Positions 1 to 5,942 of a stretch of DNA of 64,000 bases are shown one piece after another (the stretch's first letter is position 1; each line of letters opens with the position of its first letter). Source of the stretch: Mangrovimonas aestuarii (GTDB taxonomy: Bacteria > Bacteroidota > Bacteroidia > Flavobacteriales > Flavobacteriaceae). The translations under genes were made by a program, and so were the position numbers. The notes under the pieces were generated by a model. It saw nothing but the letters and a program-made list of their open reading frames with translations. It was not told the origin of the DNA and did not search any database. The stretch spans positions 124,001 through 188,000 of the forward strand of contig NZ_JARACK010000005.1 in NCBI RefSeq assembly GCF_028767185.1, in the 5' to 3' direction.

Positions 1-983
1 AACCTGCTTTTTTAGAAAAAGAAACCAAACCACCTAGACAATTTACAGAAGCATCTCTCTTGCGTGCTATGGAAACTGCAGGTAAACAAGTGGATGACGA
101 TGATATGCGGGAACTCATGAAAGAAAATGGTATTGGTAGACCATCAACGCGAGCAAGCATTATCGAGACACTTTTTAAGCGTAAATACATAATAAGAAAC
201 AAAAAACAAATCCTCCCTACCCCTACGGGAATTCAACTGATTGATACGATTCAAAATGAACTTTTGAAATCTGCAGAACTCACGGGTCGTTGGGAAAAAC
301 AATTAAAGGATATTGAAAAAGGAGAATGCCATGCGGCTACTTTCATAAACAATATGAAGCGCATGGTAGACCGATTGGTTTATGAAGTTCGAAGTGAAAC
401 GGTAAAAGCCAATATTAGTTACGCGAACCATTCCCCTAAAAAAAACACAACGCAAAATAAAACTAACACAAAAAAAACAGAAGGCATAGATAAACAAACC
501 TGTCCTAAATGTGAAGAAGGCTCTTTACTTAAAGGTAAATCGGCTTATGGGTGTAGTGCTTTTAGAAGTGGGTGTGATTTTGTGCTTCCATTTAAATTCA
601 AGAATAAGAAAATATCCGAAAAACAATTAATCAGACTTCTTGAAAAAGGCAGCACTGTTACTCTAAAAGGGTTTAATACCGATTCCGGTAAAATTGATGG
701 TTCAATACATTTCGATGAAAAATTCAATTTGATTCTGAAACAAAAATCGGAAAGTGTGAAAACAAAACCTTCTTCCAAAGAAAATCAATCAACCAACGAT
801 CAATTAACCTGTCCTAAATGCAAGAAAGGAATAGTTGTTAAAGGAAAAACTGCATACGGATGTAGTGCGTATAAAGATGGTTGCAATTTTATGGTTAGCT
901 TTGACCAAATCAGACAACAAGCTAACGGAGAAGTCCTTACCAAAGATTTGGTATACGAAATATTAAAATCTGGTCACCCCTAA
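1..983 (+). CDS. topB: DNA topoisomerase III (type IA), C-terminal part, truncated by the window edge
   Basis: The reading frame is open from the first bases of the window, so the catalytic N-terminal domains lie upstream. The visible part holds the end of the topoisomerase core (ELMKENGIGRPSTRASIIET, the conserved GIGRPST block near the toprim-fold gate) and then two C-terminal zinc-finger-like repeats, CPKCEEGSLLKGKSAYGCSA and CPKCKKGIVVKGKTAYGCSA, each ending in a second cysteine and F-rich strand. Type IA enzymes cut and pass single strands to relax or decatenate DNA. The wording of the GRPST block and the paired C-terminal repeats resemble Bacteroidota TopB more than TopA. It overlaps the next gene by one base (TAATG), suggesting translational coupling. 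Confidence 0.88.
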   Translation, partial: PAFLEKETKPPRQFTEASLLRAMETAGKQVDDDDMRELMKENGIGRPSTRASIIETLFKRKYIIRNKKQILPTPTGIQLIDTIQNELLKSAELTGRWEKQLKDIEKGECHAATFINNMKRMVDRLVYEVRSETVKANISYANHSPKKNTTQNKTNTKKTEGIDKQTCPKCEEGSLLKGKSAYGCSAFRSGCDFVLPFKFKNKKISEKQLIRLLEKGSTVTLKGFNTDSGKIDGSIHFDEKFNLILKQKSESVKTKPSSKENQSTNDQLTCPKCKKGIVVKGKTAYGCSAYKDGCNFMVSFDQIRQQANGEVLTKDLVYEILKSGHP

Positions 984-1549
984 TGTCTCATCTCTTTAAA
1001 CTTTACAAGCCTTACGGTTATCTCAGTCAGTTTGTAAATAATCAAAACAAAAGACGTAATAAAAAACTTTTGGGAGAGCTTTATGATTTTCCCAATGGCA
1101 CTATGGCCATTGGACGATTGGACGAAAAATCGGAAGGCTTATTATTACTTACTACTGATGGTAAAATGAGCGAACATATACGAAGCTCGAAAGTAGAAAA
1201 GGAATATTATGTAATGGTTGACGGCATCATCACAGAAGACGTGATTAATCAACTCTGCCGAGGAGTAAATATAGGGATTAACGGAAAAAACTACACCACC
1301 AAACCATGCAAAGCTCAATTGATTGAAGGCCATCCCAAACAGATTCCTGAAAGATTTGTTAGAGATGAAAAACATGGCCCTACCTCTTGGTTAAGTATTA
1401 TATTAACTGAAGGTAAGTTTCATCAGGTAAGGAAAATGACCGCTGCAGTTGGATTTCCCACTTTGCGGTTGGTAAGAGTACGTATTGGTGAATTTCATTT
1501 TGACGATTTAGAAGTTGGTGGCGTAAAATCTATTGATTTACAGGTTTAA
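983..1549 (+). CDS. rluE: RluE-like rRNA large subunit pseudouridine synthase
   Basis: This 188-residue protein belongs to the RsuA/RluB/E/F family that isomerises uridine to pseudouridine in rRNA. It opens directly with LFKLYKPYGYLSQF and has no N-terminal S4 domain, as in RluE, which modifies 23S rRNA position 2457 in Escherichia coli. The catalytic motif GRLDEKSEGLLLLTTDG contains the active Asp near residue 45, and the C-terminal block EGKFHQVRKMTAAVGFPTLR is the family RNA-binding/active-site segment. Its ATG sits on the stop codon of the topoisomerase gene, so the two are probably co-translated. The exact target uridine in this organism is inferred. Confidence 0.85.
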   Translation: MSHLFKLYKPYGYLSQFVNNQNKRRNKKLLGELYDFPNGTMAIGRLDEKSEGLLLLTTDGKMSEHIRSSKVEKEYYVMVDGIITEDVINQLCRGVNIGINGKNYTTKPCKAQLIEGHPKQIPERFVRDEKHGPTSWLSIILTEGKFHQVRKMTAAVGFPTLRLVRVRIGEFHFDDLEVGGVKSIDLQV

Positions 1550-1613
1550 ATCTTATTTTTTAACTAACCGTCAAATAGCTTACAGCCTATAATTACTAAA
1601 AAACATAAGATTT
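1548..1613. terminator. Imperfect inverted repeat between convergent genes
   Basis: AAATCTTAT at 1548-1556 pairs with ATAAGATTT at 1605-1613, and the adjoining T-rich and A-rich arms extend the stem imperfectly. The hairpin lies between two convergent genes and could end transcription from both sides. The loop is large, so this is a weak call. Confidence 0.35.
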
Positions 1614-1643
1614 TAAAAGAGACAACAACTGCCCAAAAATAAA

Positions 1644-2336
1644 CTACTCTTTAACGACAATTACCGTAGCTTTCACTCCAGTAGATAAATTCCATCTATT
1701 GGCTGAAATAACATTTCCATTATCGTCTATTACTTGAAACTCTGCTGTATTTGGACCAGATTCTCCCTGGTTTAATGCTAAGAAATCAATTTTATTAAAA
1801 CCACTTTTAAGATCTAGCTTGAAACCTCTAAAATCAGGCATAAGTAAAACATTAGGATGTATAATCTCATCATTGACCAACACTTGAATCCTATCACCAT
1901 CTGGATACTCATGATCACGATAAACAATATTAACAAATACTGAACGACTTCTTACATCTCCGAAATATTGATTGGTAGTACTACCCATAGCTCCACGCTC
2001 TACTTCTTCTGACTTAGGCAAATGATTTTTTAGGCGTTTCATATATTGTTCACCTGGATCAGCAAACTTTTCACTATACATGGAAAATGATTCCTTATTT
2101 GTATTTAAATTACTGTTGTTAGGTACTGATAGTCCGTTAACTGTTCCCTTATTGACATTACTGAGCCCCTTATTTTCTATAGGCTTAATATCGATAGAAG
2201 GGCTATTGTCTGGATCGTTTGTATCTTCTGCAGGAATAACAATCGTGGCTTCTTGACTATCAATTTGAGCCCATACATTACCTGCAAAAGTAAGCATGAC
2301 AACAACTAGCAATAAAGTTCTCATAGGGTTATACAT
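1644..2336 (-). CDS. Secreted protein of unknown function
   Basis: A 230-residue protein with a clear signal peptide (hydrophobic run LLLVVVMLTFAGNVWA, cleavage after AQ expected). ATG codons at residues 1 and 5 are both possible starts. The mature part begins with a low-complexity Asn/Ser/Pro/Asp-rich linker (about residues 25-85) and ends with a beta-rich domain of roughly 120 residues containing RSVFVNIVYRDHEYPDGDRI and NKIDFLALNQGESGPNTAEF. No family is recognised; the C-terminal part looks like an immunoglobulin-like beta-sandwich. It lacks a T9SS signal or lipobox, so a periplasmic location is the simplest guess. Confidence 0.7.
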   Translation of the reverse strand: MYNPMRTLLLVVVMLTFAGNVWAQIDSQEATIVIPAEDTNDPDNSPSIDIKPIENKGLSNVNKGTVNGLSVPNNSNLNTNKESFSMYSEKFADPGEQYMKRLKNHLPKSEEVERGAMGSTTNQYFGDVRSRSVFVNIVYRDHEYPDGDRIQVLVNDEIIHPNVLLMPDFRGFKLDLKSGFNKIDFLALNQGESGPNTAEFQVIDDNGNVISANRWNLSTGVKATVIVVKE

Positions 2337-2479
2337 ATAGTTCTTTTTTTGAATGCTGCAAATAGTATACCTAATTGATTATAGTATTCAAATTAATCAA
2401 TTTTACACAAATAATCATAATCACGAAGTTGTAATTTTTTGTAAAAATATAAAGAGATGAAAATTTCAGAAAATAGAGT

Positions 2480-2513
2480 AGTTATATATGATTGACTAAC
2501 TTTATATAACTAA
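2480..2513. promoter_or_regulatory. 10-bp perfect inverted repeat upstream of the GGCT-like gene
   Basis: TAGTTATATA at 2480-2489 is the exact reverse complement of TATATAACTA at 2504-2513, separated by 14 bases. It ends 44 bases before the ATG at 2558, a suitable place for an operator or an upstream terminator. The very high AT content means chance is a real alternative. Confidence 0.35.
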
Positions 2514-2557
2514 ATCAACTACAGTATCTAGGGAGTCATTAACATTAATAAAATATT

Positions 2558-2962
2558 ATGAATGTATTTTTTTACGGTTTATTTATGGATGTGGATACTT
2601 TGGCAAAAAAAGGAATAAACCCTTCTAATCCGAGAAAAGGATATTTAAAAGATTACACATTGAAAATTGGAAATAAAGCTTCATTAATTAAGTGTGATAA
2701 TGGGAGAGCTTATGGTATTATGATGGAAATGGATAATGAAGAGGTTATAAAATTATATTCTGAAAAAAGTGTTTCGAATTATAAACCTGAAATAGTAGAA
2801 ATTATCACTGACTCAAATGAACATATTATGGCAACTTGTTATATTCTTTCTGCAGACCTACTTACGGGGACAAATCAGTTATATGCAAAATTACTCCATG
2901 AATTAGCCAAAAAACTAAATTTTCCAAATGAATACTTAGATCAAATAACTAAGCACTATTAA
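2558..2962 (+). CDS. Gamma-glutamylcyclotransferase-like (GGCT/AIG2) family protein
   Basis: A 134-residue protein opening with MNVFFYGLFMD, the YG(S/L)xM strand typical of the GGCT/AIG2 fold, followed by GYLKDYTLKIGNKASLI and GRAYGIMMEMDNEEVIKLY, which match the second and third conserved strands including the G.aYG(v/i)...l element. The usual acidic catalytic residue after that strand is probably one of the Glu residues in MDNEEV. Members cleave gamma-glutamyl groups as 5-oxoproline or act on related amides; the substrate here is not evident. It has no signal peptide and stands alone between AT-rich spacers. Confidence 0.7.
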   Translation: MNVFFYGLFMDVDTLAKKGINPSNPRKGYLKDYTLKIGNKASLIKCDNGRAYGIMMEMDNEEVIKLYSEKSVSNYKPEIVEIITDSNEHIMATCYILSADLLTGTNQLYAKLLHELAKKLNFPNEYLDQITKHY

Positions 2963-3206
2963 AAATAGGATAGACAATAATGTTTTAAATACTATTAATT
3001 TTTTCTAGACTTTGCAACCTTCAAAAAAAATTATTTTTTTTTATACCACACTACCACATATAGCAATTTTTCACCAAAACCCTCTAGTCTTCTACATTCT
3101 TAGCCAATACAATATTTTATCTAAAACGTTAAAATCTGTTAAACTACTATTATGTTATACACAGTACTGTAACAATCTTGAAACTTGCTCGTCTATACAG
3201 TACAAT

Positions 3207-3222
3207 TCAATCAATAAAACAT
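3207..3222 (+). repeat. Copy 1 of a 16-bp leader repeat before micro-ORF 1
   Basis: TCAATCAATAAAACAT ends 6 bases before the first micro-ORF and recurs exactly at 3348-3363 before the second. A related form, TCAATCAAAAAAC, lies at 3503-3515 before the third. The fixed distance to each ATG suggests a translation-initiation leader duplicated with the coding units. Confidence 0.75.
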
Positions 3223-3228
3223 CATATT

Positions 3229-3315
3229 ATGAGAACTTTAAACAGCAATCAGTTATCCAGTAAGTTTACGCATTCAAAAGGCGAATCATGGAACAGTAAA
3301 CGTCGTTACCACTAA
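3229..3315 (+). CDS. Micro-ORF 1, 28-residue peptide ending WNSKRRYH
   Basis: The ORF starts ATG AGA ACT TTA (MRTL) and runs 28 codons to TAA, ending in the basic aromatic motif WNSKRRYH. It is too short for standard gene calling. Support for coding comes from the neighbouring micro-ORF at 3371-3457, which has the same length, the same MRTL start, the same spacing of N-Q-L and K-F residues, and an identical C-terminal octapeptide encoded with synonymous third-base changes (CGT/CGC, TAC/TAT). There is no signal peptide or membrane segment. The function is unknown; a processed peptide, a leader peptide or a small RNA- or protein-binding factor are all possible. Confidence 0.65.
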   Translation: MRTLNSNQLSSKFTHSKGESWNSKRRYH

Positions 3316-3347
3316 TACCGACAAAAAAGACTTACTTCAATTAATCA

Positions 3348-3363
3348 TCAATCAATAAAACAT
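3348..3363 (+). repeat. Copy 2 of the 16-bp leader repeat before micro-ORF 2
   Basis: An exact second copy of TCAATCAATAAAACAT, ending 7 bases before the ATG at 3371. See the copy at 3207-3222. Confidence 0.75.
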
Positions 3364-3370
3364 AGAAATC

Positions 3371-3457
3371 ATGAGAACTTTAGACAATAATCAATTAACG
3401 GGAAAATTTCACAACGCAAAAAGTGAAACTTGGAACAGTAAACGCCGTTATCACTAA
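3371..3457 (+). CDS. Micro-ORF 2, 28-residue paralogue of micro-ORF 1
   Basis: Twenty-eight codons, MRTL at the start and WNSKRRYH at the end, aligned without gaps to micro-ORF 1. About ten residues differ in the middle (for example SSKFTH versus TGKFHN), while MRTL is identical and the C-terminal WNSKRRYH shows only silent changes. This pattern is what selection on the peptide C-terminus would leave. It is 55 bases downstream of micro-ORF 1 and probably on the same transcript, which would end at the terminator near 3682-3728. Confidence 0.68.
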   Translation: MRTLDNNQLTGKFHNAKSETWNSKRRYH

Positions 3458-3523
3458 TACATGTGCCAACCAAAGTAAACATCAAATTTTCATCAATCAT
3501 CATCAATCAAAAAACGAATTGTT

Positions 3524-3658
3524 ATGCACACTATCATCAGAATATCAAAAAAACTAGAGGGCCTAGTGCAAGATCGACCTCTAAACAGACGGCCAGTAGT
3601 TAAGTTTGAGACCACCAACTCTGGACTTTGGTTAGGCACAAAACGATACGCACACTAA
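3524..3658 (+). CDS. Micro-ORF 3, 44-residue peptide ending WLGTKRYAH
   Basis: A 44-codon ORF starting MHTIIRISKKLEGLVQDRP and ending in WLGTKRYAH. Its N-terminal part is unrelated to the two preceding micro-ORFs, but the C-terminus follows the same pattern, W-x(2,3)-K-R-x-x-H, and the leader before it is a diverged copy of the same repeat. The peptide is strongly basic (many Arg and Lys) with no signal peptide. A stable terminator follows. Its function is unknown; the shared tail suggests it acts with, or is recognised by the same partner as, micro-ORFs 1 and 2. Confidence 0.6.
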   Translation: MHTIIRISKKLEGLVQDRPLNRRPVVKFETTNSGLWLGTKRYAH

Positions 3659-3681
3659 AAACCTAAGCATGAACTAAACCT

Positions 3682-3728
3682 AAAAACGCTTTAAGCATAT
3701 TACCCCAGATTGCCTAAAGCGTTTTTTT
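3682..3728 (+). terminator. Rho-independent terminator after the micro-ORF array
   Basis: AAAACGCTTTA pairs with TAAAGCGTTTT and is followed by a run of T residues, with a loop of about 20 bases. It closes the micro-ORF transcript before the ExbD-like gene. Confidence 0.85.
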
Positions 3729-3767
3729 GACTTTACTGTTTATAAAATTAGATAAATTAATAACTCA

Positions 3768-4196
3768 ATGGCAAACACAAAGGGTATAGAAAGATCAGTT
3801 ACTGCAAACAGCTTGTGGTCTATTATACCTTTGCTATTGTTTAACCTCTTATTTTATCAACCTCTTAGAAAGGCTGAAAGCCCCCTACCAATTTTAACTA
3901 CAAGCGCAAAAAGCCAACAACTCCATGAACATGTATTAAGAATTTTATTAACCGATGATGATACTATTATCATTGACGGACAATTTGTTTCAGTTAACGC
4001 ACTTCCTAAAATCATTAATGATTTTGTAAGTCAGCCAAAACCGGGCTGTAAATCGTGCCTAATTCATGAAGAATACCAGAAAAGAGAATCTACGATAATT
4101 CTAGAGGCTAGCCCTAAAACCAGTGATGGTCTTTATACTACAGTTAAGAATGAAATTACCAAATCTTACGAAAAATTAATGCACTTACTTATTTAG
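3768..4196 (+). CDS. Orphan ExbD/TolR-like protein
   Basis: A 142-residue protein with one N-terminal membrane segment (LWSIIPLLLFNLLFY, about residues 16-30) and a soluble domain matching the periplasmic domain of Bacteroidota ExbD: LLTDDDTIIIDGQFVSVNAL (the 'vdG..v....L' strand), a linker, and GLYTTVKNEITKSYEKLMHL, equivalent to the usual Y..vqneL..AY..L ending. ExbD works with ExbB to pass proton-motive energy to TonB or Tol systems. No exbB or tonB lies nearby, and the conserved membrane Asp of ExbD is not obvious in the hydrophobic segment, so energy coupling by this copy is doubtful. It is convergent with the next gene. Confidence 0.6.
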   Translation: MANTKGIERSVTANSLWSIIPLLLFNLLFYQPLRKAESPLPILTTSAKSQQLHEHVLRILLTDDDTIIIDGQFVSVNALPKIINDFVSQPKPGCKSCLIHEEYQKRESTIILEASPKTSDGLYTTVKNEITKSYEKLMHLLI

Positions 4197-4220
4197 GATA
4201 ATATAGTAAACCAACATTTA

Positions 4221-4625
4221 CTAATCTACTTCGTATTCTATAGTAACTTTTCTACGCCCCCATTCTTTGGCCTTATCAACATTATTCCCCATGTATATAT
4301 CAATATGCTTTGTCCATCTTGAATGCATTTTATCCTTTACCAAATAAACACCATCAAAACCTTCAATTTTAACTTTTGTATTATGGCCTAAACCAAGGTC
4401 TATCAAATCACGAGAAACAGCTATAATCTTGTCTCCTGGAGAAATAGTGTCTCCCCATGCCGATAAATTTGGTTTTTCGTTGGTTTGAGATTCAACTGAA
4501 TTATATGCGGAAGCCATAACTTCTATTGATTTCCATTTTACCGTGTCTGAAGTTTTTCGGGGAGCCTCTACATAATCAACTAGCCCAAAAACTATAACCA
4601 AACTAATCCAAATAAATTTTCCCAT
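4221..4625 (-). CDS. 3D-domain secreted protein (RlpA/MltA-like double-psi barrel)
   Basis: A 134-residue protein with an N-terminal hydrophobic signal (FIWISLVIVFGLVDYVEA). The mature part carries the 3D domain: VMASAYNSVESQTNEKP, then SPGDKIIAVSRDLIDLGLGH, VKDKMHSRWTKHIDIYMG with the conserved Asp residues, and a closing EWGRRKVTIEY strand. This fold is shared with lytic transglycosylase MltA and resuscitation-promoting-type proteins and is linked to cell-wall glycan binding or cleavage; the Asp triad that names the domain is present. It stands alone, convergent with the ExbD-like gene. Confidence 0.75.
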   Translation of the reverse strand: MGKFIWISLVIVFGLVDYVEAPRKTSDTVKWKSIEVMASAYNSVESQTNEKPNLSAWGDTISPGDKIIAVSRDLIDLGLGHNTKVKIEGFDGVYLVKDKMHSRWTKHIDIYMGNNVDKAKEWGRRKVTIEYEVD

Positions 4626-4674
4626 TTATAAATATGTTTAATTAAAGATACGATTTTCCGCTAAAACGCATTAA

Positions 4675-4701
4675 AAAAGGACGCTTAACAAGCGTCCTTT
4701 G
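4675..4701 (-). terminator. Terminator downstream of hsp20
   Basis: GGACGCTT and AAGCGTCC form an 8-bp stem with a short loop. Read on the minus strand the stem is followed by a T run (complement of ATTAAAAAA), placing it just after the Hsp20 stop codon. Confidence 0.85.
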
Positions 4702-4733
4702 AAATTGTTCAAATAATTAATCTAAGTAAACTT

Positions 4734-5195
4734 TTAAGAAACGGTAATGTTTCGTTTTGGCTTTTGCTTCGCCTCATCTCGTTTTGGCAAATCAATTTTT
4801 AGGATACCATCTTCATAATTAGCAGAAATTTTATTGGCCTCCACAGTATTTGGCAACGCAAATGATCGTTTAAAGGAAGAATATCCAAACTCTTTTCGAG
4901 TATATGTTTCATTTTCCTCTTTGTTTTCTGTTTTCACCTCAGCCGATACCGACAAAACTTGATTATCGATATTAATATCGAAATCTGATTTACTTAATCC
5001 GGGAACAGCCATTTCTACTACAAAGGCTTCAGGTGTATCCTTAACATTTACCGCTGGTAAAGTAATACCCGTGTTAAAGTTTGACATAAACTCAGAGCCT
5101 AGGCCCTTACCTAATACGTCATCCATCCAAGTGCTTAAACTTGGCCAAGATTCCAATCCTGACGATTTTCTTTTAGTTGGAATTAAAGTGTTCAT
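4734..5195 (-). CDS. Small heat-shock protein, Hsp20/alpha-crystallin family
   Basis: A 153-residue cytoplasmic chaperone. The alpha-crystallin domain spans about residues 45-140, from NVKDTPEAFVVEMAVPGLSK to EDGILKIDLPKRDEAK; the AVPGLSKSDFDI and DGILKIDLPK blocks are the family signatures, and the short C-terminal tail KPKRNITVS carries the I-x-V anchor used in oligomer assembly. Such proteins bind unfolding proteins without ATP. It is monocistronic with its own terminator, which fits stress-induced expression, although no heat-shock operator is visible in the 210-base upstream gap. Confidence 0.95.
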   Translation of the reverse strand: MNTLIPTKRKSSGLESWPSLSTWMDDVLGKGLGSEFMSNFNTGITLPAVNVKDTPEAFVVEMAVPGLSKSDFDINIDNQVLSVSAEVKTENKEENETYTRKEFGYSSFKRSFALPNTVEANKISANYEDGILKIDLPKRDEAKQKPKRNITVS

Positions 5196-5405
5196 AATAT
5201 CTGATATTTTAAGTTAAACGTTTTTTGTTTTCATTCAACTTATAGCAAATCCAATACCATGAGCCACATTTCAATAAAACACAAAATTAAACTGACAACA
5301 TTTCCGATTAAAACCCAAACAACATGTCAATATGTCTCATAATAAATAAATAAAAAATTAAACTGGGATTTCTTTTTCATGGAAATCAATTCAAAACGAA
5401 GCGTA

Positions 5406-5765
5406 TTAATCCACGTCGTCAAATTCTGCAAACATTTTTTTCAAACTAGGTTTAAGTATTTCTAATTGAGATGTAGCTCCGGTAAATTTAAATCTAAAAT
5501 CTTTTATTTTTCTTTTTGAAGATTCTTCCTCTTCTTTGTTTTTATAAGCTAAAACCAAAGTAACTTCTACATCTTTATCATTATTTTTAAAAGCCTCCTC
5601 TACAATTTTCCAATCAAAGTTTGCTAAATCTTCAAGACTTTCAGCTTCAAATATTAACTCAGTCACGGCTGTTTTGGTTACCACAAAATTATTCTTTTCT
5701 GATTGAGCATAAGTAGTTAATCCCACTAAGAAAAAAATCGCAATAAAAAAGTGTTTAGTTTTCAT
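5406..5765 (-). CDS. Small secreted acidic protein of unknown function
   Basis: A 119-residue protein with signal peptide MKTKHFFIAIFFLVGLTTYA and cleavage expected before QSEKN. The mature chain (about 98 residues) is rich in Glu, Lys and Asp and predicted to alternate strands and helices (ELIFEAESLEDLANFDWKIV, VTLVLAYKNKEEEE, FRFKFTGATSQLEI). No family is recognised. It stands between Hsp20 and the E1 dehydrogenase with its own upstream spacer, so it is probably transcribed alone. Confidence 0.7.
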   Translation of the reverse strand: MKTKHFFIAIFFLVGLTTYAQSEKNNFVVTKTAVTELIFEAESLEDLANFDWKIVEEAFKNNDKDVEVTLVLAYKNKEEEESSKRKIKDFRFKFTGATSQLEILKPSLKKMFAEFDDVD

Positions 5766-5883
5766 AAGTTGTTTAATTAAGTTTAAAGTAATAGATCAGT
5801 AGGCTTATCCTACACTTACTAAATCATAATATTTCCTATAAAATCAAGAAGAATCATCTTTATTTTAGAAATGATTAACAAAA

Positions 5884-5914
5884 AAAAGAGCATAAACCAA
5901 AGTCTATGCTCTTA
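5884..5914 (-). terminator. Terminator downstream of the E1 dehydrogenase gene
   Basis: AAGAGCATA and TATGCTCTT form a 9-bp stem around a 10-base loop; on the minus strand it is followed by a run of T (complement of the A run at 5878-5886). It lies about 30 bases past the stop codon of the E1 gene. Confidence 0.88.
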
Positions 5915-5942
5915 AATACATTTATTATAAAAAATCTGATTT

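Noticed and set aside
3012-3263. Plus-strand ORF of 83 codons before the micro-ORFs
   Set aside because: Non-ATG start, low-complexity AT-rich codons and overlap with the start of micro-ORF 1 in another frame; no domain or signal.
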